64,000 nt of DNA from an uncultured Oscillospiraceae bacterium (GCA_934539585.1 CAKTCT010000001.1:1-64000); one strand, 5' to 3'. Shown: positions 35,461 through 44,797, counted from the stretch's first letter. Numbers and translations are program-made. Notes: generated by a model from the sequence alone, not told the origin.

Positions 35461-36189
35461 TTGCAGTATTGGAAAACCGTTCCGGCGGCGTTTTTGTCCC
35501 GGCCCAACCGCTTCATCGCCGTTTGCCGCTGTCAGGGGGAGGACGTGCGGGTCCATGTGAAGAACACCGGCCGGTGCGCGGAGCTGCTGCTCCCCGGCTC
35601 GGAGGTCTGGCTGGAACCGGCGGTTTCCGGGCAGCGGAAAACGGCCTACTCCCTGGTGGCGGTCCAGAAGGGGAGCCGGCTCATAAACATGGACTCCCAG
35701 GCCCCCAACCGGGTGGCAGAGGAGGCTCTGAAAAGCGGGGCCCTCTGCCTGCCGGGCATCGGGCGGGCAGACCTGGTCCGCCGGGAGACGGTGTTCGGGG
35801 ATTCCCGCTTCGATTTTTACCTGGAGGGAAACGGCCGCCGGGGCTTTCTGGAGGTCAAGGGGGTCACGCTGGAGGAAGGCGGCGTCTGCCGCTTCCCCGA
35901 CGCGCCGACAGAGCGGGGCGTCCGGCACCTTCATGGCCTGATGGAGGCGAAGCGGCAAGGGTACGAGGCCGCCGTGCTGTTCGTTATCCAGATGGAGGAC
36001 GCCCGGTATCTGCTTCCCAACGACGCCACCCACCCGGCTTTCGGGGAGGCGCTGCGGCAGGCGGAGAAGGCAGGTGTGGCGATCCTCGCCCGGAACTGCC
36101 GGGTGACGCCGGACTCTCTGACCCTGTGGGAACCCCGTCCGGTCTATCCCGGAGGACCCGGCGAAACCAGCGAAGGTCTTCCCGGGTGA
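35461..36189 (+). CDS. sfsA: SfsA DNA/RNA nuclease-domain protein
   Basis: A 242-residue member of the SfsA family (sugar fermentation stimulation protein), with an OB-like N-terminal domain (RCQGEDVRVHVKNTGRCAELL) and a PD-(D/E)XK-like nuclease core: RFDFYLEG, FLEVKGVTLEEGG with the E-x-K, and FPDAPTERGVRHL. Start TTG 35461 with AAGGAGG 7 nt upstream. The last residues (about 10) extend past the usual family end and lie antisense to the spoVB-like gene. Confidence 0.92.
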   Translation: MQYWKTVPAAFLSRPNRFIAVCRCQGEDVRVHVKNTGRCAELLLPGSEVWLEPAVSGQRKTAYSLVAVQKGSRLINMDSQAPNRVAEEALKSGALCLPGIGRADLVRRETVFGDSRFDFYLEGNGRRGFLEVKGVTLEEGGVCRFPDAPTERGVRHLHGLMEAKRQGYEAAVLFVIQMEDARYLLPNDATHPAFGEALRQAEKAGVAILARNCRVTPDSLTLWEPRPVYPGGPGETSEGLPG

Positions 36190-37669
36190 AGCTGCCGCTG
36201 AGAAAGAGCAGCAGTCCGTAAAGGACCAGGGCCGCCGGAATCCCCACCAGAGCCGCGGCGGCAGGAGAAAGGTCCGGCAGGAACCGTCCCATTCCGGAGA
36301 CGCCCATGGCCGCCAGGACGATGGCGCAGGCGGGCTTGACAATCCACAGCACCGGCTGGACCGAGATGCAAGTCACCCGTGCCAGCCGGGCCACGCTGAG
36401 GGTGGCGTTCAGAAAGGTGCTGGCATACATGACGACCACGTACCCCTTGACCCCGTACACCGGCAGGAGCAGGTACAAAAGCACGATACTCAGAGCCGAA
36501 TCGGCGATGGAGTACCGAAGGACGCTGATCTGCTGGTCCAGGCCCTTGAGCATGGCGTCGGCTACGTTATCCAGGTAAAACAGGGGCACCAGGGGGGCCA
36601 GAAGCCCCAGCATGCTTCCTACGTCCTCCCGGCAGTAGATGGCCAGGCCCAGCTCCCGGGAAAAATAGAGGAAAATCCCGGTGATGGCGGCGGCAAACAG
36701 CAAGGTGTACCGCAGGACCTTGGCCACCAGCCGGTCGATGCGGCCCTGGTCGCCCAAGGCCCGGGCCTCGGCGATCTCCGGGACCAGAAGGCTGGAAAAG
36801 GACGTGAGAAAGGCTGTCGGGAAGGTCAGCACCGGCATGACCATGGCCTCGGTCATGCCGTACTGGGCCAGGGCGTTGGAGCCGGAGGCCCCGTACTTTT
36901 TGAATCCCCGGGGGATCAGCAGGTTTTCCACCGTCCGCAGGGCGGATTTCAGGTAGGAGCTCAGGGCCACGGGGACGGTGATCCGGGCCAGCCGCCGGGT
37001 GATCTCCGGAGAAGGCCGCCGCCGGAGCCCCCGCTTCGCCCGGTCCCGGAGGTACAGGGTCAAGGTGTACAGAAACGAAAGCCCCTCCCCGGCGACACAG
37101 CCGCAGGAGACGGCGGCGCAGGCCCAGGTCAGGTCCTTGGGCAGGATCGCCGCGAAAATCAGGGCGGCGGCCGCCATGTGGGCCAGCTGCTCCACAATCT
37201 GGGCGGAGGAAGAAACCCCCGCCCGCCGCAGCGCGAAAAAATATCCCCGCAGGCTGGAGGAAGCCGCCATAAAGGGCAGCGCAAAGGCCAGAATCCGAAG
37301 GGAAAGGGCCGCCCGGGGTTCGTCCAGCAGCCGGACTGCCAGAGTCTCCGCGGAAAAGAACAGGGCAAAGGCGGCCAGAAGGCTGACCACGATGCCGTAG
37401 AGCATGCATTTGGTCATGGCGTCGGCGGCGGATTCCGGGCGGTTTGCGGCCAGTTCTTCCGCCACCAGCCGGGTGACGGAAAGGTAAATCCCCGAGGTGG
37501 CCAGGGTGGAGGCCAGGGCGTAAACCGTCCCGATGAGCTGGAAAAGCCCCATGCCCTCAGCGCCCATCTTCCCGGAGAGCCAGACGCCGAAGCCCACGCC
37601 CAGGCCTCGGAGCAAAAAGGAGCCAGCCATCAGGATCACCGCGTTTTTGAAAAACAGCCGCGCTTTCAT
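35984..37669 (-). CDS. SpoVB-type polysaccharide flippase (MOP superfamily)
   Basis: A 561-residue membrane protein with about 14 TM segments, similar to stage V sporulation protein B and other lipid-linked oligosaccharide exporters; SpoVB is needed for spore cortex in Bacillus. Start ATG 37669 (MKARLFFKNAVILMAGSFL) with a GGGGGCGG site. Membrane sequence ends at about residue 500. The last ~65 residues are Pro/Ser/Gly/Arg-rich, without family character, and are encoded antisense to sfsA for 206 bp, as if the normal stop had been lost. Confidence 0.87.
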   Translation of the reverse strand: MKARLFFKNAVILMAGSFLLRGLGVGFGVWLSGKMGAEGMGLFQLIGTVYALASTLATSGIYLSVTRLVAEELAANRPESAADAMTKCMLYGIVVSLLAAFALFFSAETLAVRLLDEPRAALSLRILAFALPFMAASSSLRGYFFALRRAGVSSSAQIVEQLAHMAAAALIFAAILPKDLTWACAAVSCGCVAGEGLSFLYTLTLYLRDRAKRGLRRRPSPEITRRLARITVPVALSSYLKSALRTVENLLIPRGFKKYGASGSNALAQYGMTEAMVMPVLTFPTAFLTSFSSLLVPEIAEARALGDQGRIDRLVAKVLRYTLLFAAAITGIFLYFSRELGLAIYCREDVGSMLGLLAPLVPLFYLDNVADAMLKGLDQQISVLRYSIADSALSIVLLYLLLPVYGVKGYVVVMYASTFLNATLSVARLARVTCISVQPVLWIVKPACAIVLAAMGVSGMGRFLPDLSPAAAALVGIPAALVLYGLLLFLSGSFTREDLRWFRRVLRDRPDGVPTGSESPASPGSSGRGSPHLPSPPAAAPPRKPGGWRRWEADTGRPPSG

Positions 37670-37728
37670 AAGCCGCCCCCTTCCGATAAAACAGCATATG
37701 CGGAAACAGGGGAAGTATGCGGACGCCA

Positions 37729-37768
37729 AAGCAGAATCCCCCAGGATGCATGTTCCTGGGGGATTCTG
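37729..37768 (-). terminator. Hairpin terminator of tex
   Basis: A perfect 14-bp stem (37732-37745 with 37755-37768, CAGAATCCCCCAGG) with a 9-nt loop lies 9 bp downstream of the tex stop on the minus strand. The U run after it is short. Confidence 0.75.
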
Positions 37769-37776
37769 TGCTGGAA

Positions 37777-39927
37777 TCAGGCTTTGGGCGGCTTCATGGT
37801 CAGGGAGATGCGCTTCTTTTGCAGGTCCACGCTGAGGACCCACACCGTTACGATCTCGCCCACCCGGACCACGTCCAGGGGGTGCCGGACCCGGCGTTCC
37901 GCCATCTGGGAGATGTGGACCAGGCCGTCCTGGTGGACGCCGATGTCCACAAACGCGCCGAAGTCGATGACGTTCCGGACGGTGCCCTTCAGCTCCATGC
38001 CGGGCTTCAGGTCCTTCATTTCCATGACGTCGGTGCGGAGCAGGGGAGGGGGAAGCTCGTCCCGGGGGTCCCGGCCGGGCTTCATCAGCTCCGCCGCGAT
38101 GTCGGTGAGGGTAGGAACGCCGATGTTCAGTTTTTCCGCCAAAGCTTCCGGGCCCTGTTCGGCGATTCGCTGGTTCAGCTGATCCAGACCGCCGGCTTTC
38201 ACGTCCTCCGGGGTGTAGCCGCAGATGTGGAGGAGCTCCCGGGCGGCCTTATAGGATTCGGGGTGAACGCCGGTGTTGTCGAAGATGTTGTCCCCGCCGG
38301 AGATCCGGAGGAAGCCTGCGCACTGCTCAAAGGCTTTGGCTCCCAGTTTGGGGACCTTTTTCAGCTCCTTGCGGTCGCCGAAGCGGCCGTTTTCCTCCCG
38401 GAAGGCCACGATGTTCCTGGCCACCGCCGCGTTGATCCCGGAGACCCGGGCCAGCAAGGGCTGGGAGGCGGTGTTCAGGTCCACGCCCACCCGGTTGACG
38501 CAGTCCTCCACCACGCCGTCCAGGGCCTCGCCCAGCTGTTTCTGGGGCATATCGTGCTGATACTGGCCCACGCCGATGGATTGGGGGTCGATTTTCACCA
38601 GCTCCGCCAGAGGGTCCTGGAGCCGCCGGGCGATGGACACCGCCGACCGCAAGGACACGTCAAACTGGGGGAATTCCTCCGCGCCCAGTTTGGAAGCGGA
38701 GTAGACCGACGCGCCGGCCTCGGAGACCACCATGTAGGACACCGGCTCCGGAATCTCCCGGAGCATTTCCGCCACAAACTGCTCGCTTTCCCGGGAGGCG
38801 GTGCCGTTGCCGATGGCGATAACTGTGACGCCGTACTTGCGGATCAGCCCTTTCAGGACCCGTTTGGTCCCGGCGGTGTCGTTGTGGGGCATGGTGGGGT
38901 AGACCACGGTGGTGTCCAGGACCTTTCCGGTGCCGTCCACCACCGCGATTTTGCAGCCGGTACGGTAGGCGGGGTCGAAGCCCAGGGTCACGGCGTTTTT
39001 CACCGGAGGCTGGAGAAGGAGCTGCCGCAGATTCTCCGAGAAAAGCCGGATAGCCCCGGCTGCGGCGTCGTCAAAGAGGGTGCCGCGGATTTCCCGCTCA
39101 ATGGCGGGGTAAATCAGCCGGGAGAAGCTGTCCTCGCAGGCGGCGGCCACCACCTGGGAGCACTCGTTTGCGCCGGTGACGAACCGCTGTTTCAGGCTGC
39201 TCACCGCCGCGCCGGGGTCGATCTCCACCGAGACTTTCAGGATGCCCTCCCGCTCGCCCCGCTGGATGGCCAGGACCCGGTGGCCTGCGATGCGGTTCAC
39301 CGGCTCGGAGAAATCGTAGTACATTTCATACACCGACTGGGCGGAGGGGTCCGCCGCCTTGGTACAGACCTTTCCGGTGCGGTAGGTGAAAACGCGCAGC
39401 TGCTTCCGGACCGCGGCGTCGTCGGAGATGTCCTCGGCCAGGATGTCCTGGGCCCCGGCGATGGCGTCCTCCGGGGAGGCCACGCCCTTTTCCGGGTGCA
39501 CATATCCGGCGGCGATTTCCGCCAGACGGCAAGGCTTTTGGAGCCGGATGGTCTCCGCTAAAGGAACCAGGCCCTTTTCCCGGGCTACGGAGGCCCGGGT
39601 CTTCCGCTTGGGACGATAGGGGCGGTAGAGGTCCTCCAGCTCCGCCAGGGTCTTGGCGTTTTGGATGGCGGAGAGGAGGTCCGGGGTCATTTTTTCCTGT
39701 TCGGTGATGGCGGCGGAAATCTCCTCCCGGCGCTTGTCCAGGCTGCGGAGGTATTCCAGCCGCTCGCTGAGGGTGCGGAGGACCTGGTCATCCAGGGAGC
39801 CGGTGGCCTCCTTGCGGTAGCGAGCGATGAAGGGGATGGTGTTGCCTTCGTCGATAAGATTCACGGCGCTGGTCACTTGTTTCAGGGGGATGGCCAGCTC
39901 AGCCGCCAGTTTTTCCAGAATGTCGAT
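37777..39927 (-). CDS. tex: RNA-binding transcriptional accessory protein Tex, non-AUG start
   Basis: Tex binds nucleic acid and transcription complexes; it has a helix-hairpin-helix region, a YqgF/RNase H-like domain (DPAYRTGCKIAVVDGTG) and a C-terminal S1 domain (GMELKGTVRNVIDFGAFVDIG). The first standard start in frame is GTG 39876, but coding similarity clearly continues upstream (DILEKLAAELAIPLKQ, matching the normal Tex N-terminus) to a stop at 39946-39948. No ATG, GTG or TTG lies in that stretch. The AAAGGCGG site at 39934-39941 is best spaced for an ATC codon at 39927 (6 nt), which aligns with the expected initiator Met; ATT 39933 is closer. So the gene probably uses a rare start or has an ATG-to-ATC change. 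Confidence 0.9.
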   Translation of the reverse strand: MDILEKLAAELAIPLKQVTSAVNLIDEGNTIPFIARYRKEATGSLDDQVLRTLSERLEYLRSLDKRREEISAAITEQEKMTPDLLSAIQNAKTLAELEDLYRPYRPKRKTRASVAREKGLVPLAETIRLQKPCRLAEIAAGYVHPEKGVASPEDAIAGAQDILAEDISDDAAVRKQLRVFTYRTGKVCTKAADPSAQSVYEMYYDFSEPVNRIAGHRVLAIQRGEREGILKVSVEIDPGAAVSSLKQRFVTGANECSQVVAAACEDSFSRLIYPAIEREIRGTLFDDAAAGAIRLFSENLRQLLLQPPVKNAVTLGFDPAYRTGCKIAVVDGTGKVLDTTVVYPTMPHNDTAGTKRVLKGLIRKYGVTVIAIGNGTASRESEQFVAEMLREIPEPVSYMVVSEAGASVYSASKLGAEEFPQFDVSLRSAVSIARRLQDPLAELVKIDPQSIGVGQYQHDMPQKQLGEALDGVVEDCVNRVGVDLNTASQPLLARVSGINAAVARNIVAFREENGRFGDRKELKKVPKLGAKAFEQCAGFLRISGGDNIFDNTGVHPESYKAARELLHICGYTPEDVKAGGLDQLNQRIAEQGPEALAEKLNIGVPTLTDIAAELMKPGRDPRDELPPPLLRTDVMEMKDLKPGMELKGTVRNVIDFGAFVDIGVHQDGLVHISQMAERRVRHPLDVVRVGEIVTVWVLSVDLQKKRISLTMKPPKA

Positions 39928-39950
39928 AAGAATCCGCCTTTCTGCTCACA

Positions 39951-39982
39951 GAAAAAGGGAGCGGAACCCTCCGCTCCCTTTG
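39951..39982 (-). terminator. Terminator of the Gld-type ABC operon
   Basis: A perfect 12-bp stem (39954-39965 with 39970-39981, AAAGGGAGCGGA) with a 4-nt loop and a U run on the minus strand (39952-39956), directly after the DUF4340 gene stop. Confidence 0.92.
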
Positions 39983-39986
39983 CTGC

Positions 39987-41465
39987 TTAATAGTCCATTA
40001 CAGGTTTTTCGTCGTTGAGGATCAGTTCCATGTTCTGGGCCAGGCGGTCCAGGTAGACCGTCCGGGTCAGGAAGGATTCCTCGCCGTTGACCGAGAGGAC
40101 GCACCGGCGGTCGCTGACCTTGAGGAAGCGGATGACTTCTTCCTGGTCAACATCCCGGTACCGGTAGGTGATCCGGGCGATCTCCGGGCCGGTCTCCTTG
40201 TCGAAGTTGATCTCCTCCGCAGGAGCCGACAGCAGGTACTGATAGATTTTGCGGTAGTTGTCGGTGGAGATGGCGTTGCCGTTCACCGTGGCGGTGAGGT
40301 CGTCGTCCTCGCCTTCGGCCTTGAACAGGTAGGTCTTTCCGTCCACCGAGACTTCGATCTCCTCGATGTTGTCGATGAAGGGGAGAACCGTCAGGGAGGA
40401 GAACACCTTGTTGATGTCCACGGTGATCCAGGGGAGGGAATCGTCAGAGACCACGTACACCACGTTCCGGCCTTCCAGCATGACGTAGTGGGAGGAGCCG
40501 TCGGCGTAGTTGCCCACCGTCAGGGCGAAATCGTCGTTGTCCCGGGTGAATTCCACCTTGGCGTAGGGCTCGCTGAAGCCGAAGTAGGCCAGCTGGTCCT
40601 CGGTGGGGTTAATGGCGGCCACTTTGGTGGCGGTGACGCCGTTGGTGATGGCTTCCATCATAGCGGAGGTGTTCTCCGTATGAACGCTGGCGCTGACAGG
40701 GCTGGTGATCCGCCAGGTGGAGGTGCTGGCGCCCAGCTGTGCCATGTCTTCGTTGTCCTCGCCCATGACGATGGTCAGGGGAATATCGCCCAGCCGCTCC
40801 GTCAGGGAGCCGCCTACGATGTTGATGCGCTTGATGTCCGGAGAGGTCTTGGCCACGCTGCTGCTGTCGTCCTCGGAAACGGGGGCAACCCAGGCGTCAA
40901 TGACCGTGGTGCTGACGTAATCCAGAACGGTGTTTTCCAGAGAGCCGCTGACGGTGGAACCCAGGGCGTAAACCGGGGCGTCGTCGTTGAGCATGGCATA
41001 GCGGCCGTTGCCGGTGGGCAGGTTGTCGCCGATGTGGAGCACGTTCTTGGTGCCGTCCTTATAGGTGACGGTGACTTGGGTCTTGGGGGAGGAGAGACCA
41101 TACTTGGACAGGTCGCCGGGGGCCTCCTCCACCATGCGCATGGCGCTGACGGAAGCAAAGTTTCCAACCAAAGTGGAGTAGCTGCTGGTCAGCTGGTCGA
41201 AGCCCTCCAGGGCTTCGATGGTGTAGACGCCTTCCGCCTGACGGAGGATGGTGAAGCCGCCTTCGGCATTTTCCACCTCCAGGGAGGCGATGTCGTCTTT
41301 GTCTTTCTTAAAGAGCTGTACGGATTCGGAGGTGTAGCTGGTCTCCGAGGAGGACTCGCCGCCGGGATTGTCCCCGCTGGGGAGAAACTTCAGCAGCAGC
41401 AGAACGCCTACCAGGAGCACCAGAACGATGCCGCCGATGATCAGATTGCGAATTTTCTTGTTCAC
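39987..41465 (-). CDS. DUF4340 domain-containing membrane-anchored protein
   Basis: A 492-residue protein with one N-terminal TM helix (about 8-27) and a large extracytoplasmic part containing repeated DUF4340-like beta-rich units (GFTILRQAEGVYTIEALEGF, then SKYGLSSPKTQVTVTYKDG, and LAYFGFSEPYAKVEFTRD). DUF4340 proteins are commonly encoded with GldA/F/G-type ABC exporters and act as their external partner; function unproven. It follows the GldG-like gene by 2 bp and is the last gene of the operon. Confidence 0.88.
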   Translation of the reverse strand: MNKKIRNLIIGGIVLVLLVGVLLLLKFLPSGDNPGGESSSETSYTSESVQLFKKDKDDIASLEVENAEGGFTILRQAEGVYTIEALEGFDQLTSSYSTLVGNFASVSAMRMVEEAPGDLSKYGLSSPKTQVTVTYKDGTKNVLHIGDNLPTGNGRYAMLNDDAPVYALGSTVSGSLENTVLDYVSTTVIDAWVAPVSEDDSSSVAKTSPDIKRINIVGGSLTERLGDIPLTIVMGEDNEDMAQLGASTSTWRITSPVSASVHTENTSAMMEAITNGVTATKVAAINPTEDQLAYFGFSEPYAKVEFTRDNDDFALTVGNYADGSSHYVMLEGRNVVYVVSDDSLPWITVDINKVFSSLTVLPFIDNIEEIEVSVDGKTYLFKAEGEDDDLTATVNGNAISTDNYRKIYQYLLSAPAEEINFDKETGPEIARITYRYRDVDQEEVIRFLKVSDRRCVLSVNGEESFLTRTVYLDRLAQNMELILNDEKPVMDY

Positions 41466-41467
41466 GA

Positions 41468-42937
41468 TTACCGATTCCTCCTGCGAAGCCAGATCACAGC
41501 GCCTGCGATGAGCACGAGAATGGGCACGACGAATTCAAAGAAGCCGCCGATGACGTTGCTCTGCTTTTCCGTAATGCCCAGGTTCTTGGCGCCCACGGTC
41601 TTGGAAACGATGGAGATGCCATCGTCCTTGCCGCAGACGGTGTTGGCCAGGTTGACGACGTAATCGCCGTTGTTCAGAGCGGTGTAGCTGAGGAAGGAGC
41701 TGTCCACAGACTCCACGGAGCCGAAAACGATGACCCGGGAGGTCAGGGGAGTCAGCTGCTCGTAACGCATCCGCTGGCCGATCATGGCGGTGGCGTAGGA
41801 GCCGGTTTCCGCATCGGCAAGGGTCCAGTCGCTGTCGGAATCCAGGTTGGAGGGAACAATGGCGCTGGTGTCATAGGTGCTAAGAAGCACGGTGGTGGAA
41901 CGGTTGGAAGAAGTGCCGCTTTCGCCGAAGGCGCTGGACAGGGGCCGGGAGGCGAACATCAGAACAGGGTAGTTGGTGGAGTTCAGCTTCTCGGTGTAGG
42001 TCTCATCGCCGTACTGCTGGGTGGTGTAGGTGAGGCCCATGACGTAGGTTTTGGCGCTGTCGGTTTCCACCAGGTAGCCGTCGCCGACGATGATGCCCCA
42101 CTCTTTCAGGAATTCTTCCAGGTTGGGGAGCTCCGGCTGGGAAGCGCTGGCGAAGTACAGCAGGTTCTTGCCGAAGTCGCCGTTGTTATCCAGGTAGGTG
42201 TCCAGTTTTTTCAGGACTTCCTCGGAAAGGTCGGTCAGAGGAGCGGCCAGAATCAGCATGTCCGCGTCCTGGTCGATCTCGCCGGTGAGGAGGTCCACTT
42301 CCTCAATGACGTAGCCGTTGGTTTTCAGGGTGTCGGTGTAGGCGGAAACGTCCGTGACACCGTAACCGGTGAGGACCACAGCGGTGGGGGGATTGGCATT
42401 GGTGACGTTCATCACAGCGCTGGTCATGGCCTGCTCCGCCTTGGAGGAGGTGATGTAGGTGCTGCCGCTGGAGGAGTCCGTCTGGGTGTTGAACAGGTCA
42501 TACGGGGTGAGGACCTGGTGCCGGTCGCCGCAGGCAACGATGATGTAGCCCTGATAGAGGGTGTCCTTGGGGTACTTCTGGACGAAGTCCGGGTTGGCGT
42601 AAAGGTCCAGGTACTCGATAGTGATGTTGGAGGTGTACTTGGCGTACTTCTGGATGACCTCGTTGGCCTGATTATAATAGGTGTTGGTGCCGGAAAAGTC
42701 TTCCTCCTTGGCCAGGACCGTGACGGTCACTTTTTTGTCCAAGCCTTTCAGGTAGTCGATGGTCTGGTCGGAGACCTCGAAGATTTTATTGGAGGTCAGG
42801 TCCACGTCCATGGGGAACCGGGCGGCCAGCATGCTGAAGATCACGTTCACCAGCACCACGACTGCAACCAGGCCGACTGTCATTACGGTAGCAAGGGAGC
42901 CGTGTTTAAAACGCCGGTCCTTAAAAATATTTTTCAT
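41468..42937 (-). CDS. GldG-family ABC transporter auxiliary protein
   Basis: A 489-residue protein with TM helices near the N-terminus (about 16-38) and the C-terminus (about 463-484) around an extracytoplasmic GldG/IFT52-like domain. Family features: FPMDVDLTSNKIFEVSDQT after the first TM, VLAKEEDFSGTNTYYNQANEV, and DADMLILAAPLTDLSEE. In Bacteroidetes GldG is part of the gliding ABC complex; in Firmicutes the homologues have unknown substrates. It is encoded between the permease and DUF4340 genes. Confidence 0.88.
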   Translation of the reverse strand: MKNIFKDRRFKHGSLATVMTVGLVAVVVLVNVIFSMLAARFPMDVDLTSNKIFEVSDQTIDYLKGLDKKVTVTVLAKEEDFSGTNTYYNQANEVIQKYAKYTSNITIEYLDLYANPDFVQKYPKDTLYQGYIIVACGDRHQVLTPYDLFNTQTDSSSGSTYITSSKAEQAMTSAVMNVTNANPPTAVVLTGYGVTDVSAYTDTLKTNGYVIEEVDLLTGEIDQDADMLILAAPLTDLSEEVLKKLDTYLDNNGDFGKNLLYFASASQPELPNLEEFLKEWGIIVGDGYLVETDSAKTYVMGLTYTTQQYGDETYTEKLNSTNYPVLMFASRPLSSAFGESGTSSNRSTTVLLSTYDTSAIVPSNLDSDSDWTLADAETGSYATAMIGQRMRYEQLTPLTSRVIVFGSVESVDSSFLSYTALNNGDYVVNLANTVCGKDDGISIVSKTVGAKNLGITEKQSNVIGGFFEFVVPILVLIAGAVIWLRRRNR

Positions 42938-42976
42938 GATACAATCTCCTTGATCTGATTTTTAACGGGCCGGTTC

Positions 42977-43684
42977 TCAGCTCCAGCGCTTCTTTTCCAG
43001 CACGCGGACCGTGAGGAAGTTGAAGACCACCGCGACGCTGAGGAAGAAGAGAACATTGGCGAAATTGAGGATGCCGCTGACGAAATCCGAATAGCGGGTC
43101 ATGAAGGAGATCTTGGTGAGCAGCGTGGCGAGAAAGCTCAGGCTGGTGGGGATCAGGGAAGCGACGTTGTCCAGCATCATGATGAACATCATCACCGCGA
43201 AGCTGCCGATGGCCGCGATCAGCTGGTTCTCGGTCAGGGAGGAGATGAACACGCCGATGGCGATCAGAGCCGCGCCCAGAAGCAGCGCGCCGAAGATGTT
43301 GCCGATGACCACGGACCATTCCGGCGTCTCAAAGGCCGCCAGGATGATGGAGTAGACCACGGTGATGGCCAGGGCGATGCAGTACATCAGGAAAGCCGCC
43401 AGGAACTTGCCGAAAACCAGTCCGCCCAGGTTGGCGGGGGAGGTCAGGAGGAGCTGGTCGGTTTTCTGCTTCTTTTCTTCACTCATGGAGCGCATGGTCA
43501 GCAAGGGGATGATGAAGATCAGAACGGTGAAAAGACCGCTGAACACGTTGGTAATGTCGGTGCTGTTGTAGGCCAGCACGCTGGAGAAGAACATTCCGGA
43601 GAAGAAGTAAAACACCGCCAGGAAAATGTATCCGATGGGCGAGGTGAAGTAGTTGGACATTTCGCGTCTGAGAACTGCAAGCAT
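42977..43684 (-). CDS. ABC-2 type permease (GldF-like)
   Basis: A 235-residue membrane subunit with six predicted TM segments (about 18-40, 52-73, 101-125, 137-160, 168-190, 208-228). The N-terminal VLRREMSNYFTSPIGYIFLAVF is typical of GldF/NosY-like permeases. Its ATG overlaps the ATPase stop as TGATG, so the two are coupled. The unit exports or translocates an unknown molecule. Confidence 0.9.
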   Translation of the reverse strand: MLAVLRREMSNYFTSPIGYIFLAVFYFFSGMFFSSVLAYNSTDITNVFSGLFTVLIFIIPLLTMRSMSEEKKQKTDQLLLTSPANLGGLVFGKFLAAFLMYCIALAITVVYSIILAAFETPEWSVVIGNIFGALLLGAALIAIGVFISSLTENQLIAAIGSFAVMMFIMMLDNVASLIPTSLSFLATLLTKISFMTRYSDFVSGILNFANVLFFLSVAVVFNFLTVRVLEKKRWS

Positions 43685-44643
43685 CAGTTGACACCTCCGT
43701 CAGTTTTATTGGAGCTATCCGCGGTGAGCTGGAGGAAGATGTCTTCCAGGGTCAGTTCGGTGGTTTTCAGCCCCAGCAGGGGATAATTGCGGCTGGCCAG
43801 CCGGGTGAACAGGTCCCGGCGGATGTCGGCGCCGGGCACGGCCTCCAGGGAGTATTCAAAGACGCCGGGCTCCTTCTGGCCGTAGGTCTGGACCTCTTTC
43901 AGGCCGGAAATGCCGTTGAGGATTTTCAGCACCTCGTCCTCGGGTCCTTCGATCCGGGCGATGTAGCGGAAATCCTTGGACAGGCTGTGGGAGAGGTTCT
44001 CCTCGGTGTCGTCGGCCACGATCTTGCCTTTGTTGATGACGATGACCCGGTCGCAGACCGCCTGGACCTCGGGCAGAATGTGGGAGGACAGGATCACAGT
44101 GTGGCGCTTGCCCAGGGTCTTGATCAGGTTGCGGATCTCGATGATCTGCTTGGGGTCCAAGCCTACGGTGGGCTCGTCCAGGATCAGAACTTCGGGGTTG
44201 CCGATGAGGGCCTGCGCCAGGCCGACGCGCTGCCGGTAGCCTTTGGAAAGGTTTTTGATGATCCGTTTTCTCACGTCGGAAATCTTTACCCGCTCGCAGA
44301 TATCATCCAGATGGGCCTTCATGGGCTGCTTGGCCTTTTTCAGGTGGTAGCAGAACTCCAGGTAGGCTTCCACGGTCATATCCAGGTACAGGGGAGGATG
44401 CTCGGGAAGATAGCCGATGTGCTTCTTCGCCTCGATGGGATTTTCCAGGATGTCAAATCCCGCGACTTTGGCGGTGCCGGAGGTGGACGAGATGTATCCG
44501 GTGAGGATGTTCATCGTCGTTGATTTACCGGCGCCGTTGGGCCCTAGGAAGCCCAGAATTTCACCTTCGTTTACGGTGAAGCTGATGCCGTCCACGGCGT
44601 GCTTGTTTCCGTAAGCTTTGGTGAGGTCTTTTACCTCGATCAT
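43684..44643 (-). CDS. ABC transporter ATP-binding protein (GldA-like)
   Basis: A 319-residue ATPase with Walker A GPNGAGKSTT (about 35-44), signature NLSKGYRQRVGLAQAL (about 132-147), Walker B VLILDEPTVGLDP (about 152-164) and switch His in LSSHILPE. The C-terminal ~90 residues form the extra domain seen in GldA/CcmA-like exporters. First gene of the operon; it has a 146-nt leader from the promoter at 44798-44826 with no recognised riboswitch. Confidence 0.94.
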   Translation of the reverse strand: MIEVKDLTKAYGNKHAVDGISFTVNEGEILGFLGPNGAGKSTTMNILTGYISSTSGTAKVAGFDILENPIEAKKHIGYLPEHPPLYLDMTVEAYLEFCYHLKKAKQPMKAHLDDICERVKISDVRKRIIKNLSKGYRQRVGLAQALIGNPEVLILDEPTVGLDPKQIIEIRNLIKTLGKRHTVILSSHILPEVQAVCDRVIVINKGKIVADDTEENLSHSLSKDFRYIARIEGPEDEVLKILNGISGLKEVQTYGQKEPGVFEYSLEAVPGADIRRDLFTRLASRNYPLLGLKTTELTLEDIFLQLTADSSNKTDGGVN

Positions 44644-44797
44644 GCCAAAAACTCCATTCCTTATAGTGTGTAAATTATCAAATCGACGGGGGAGCGGAAG
44701 CCGCAGCTCCGCCGAATCTCACGATATTTGGGGATTTTGTTTATCTTTCCTTCAAGGACTTTATCGAAAAAGACAAAAATGCCTGAATTCAAGGAAT

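Noticed and set aside
37717..39561. A 614-codon plus-strand frame opposite tex
   Set aside because: Antisense shadow of a well-conserved protein.
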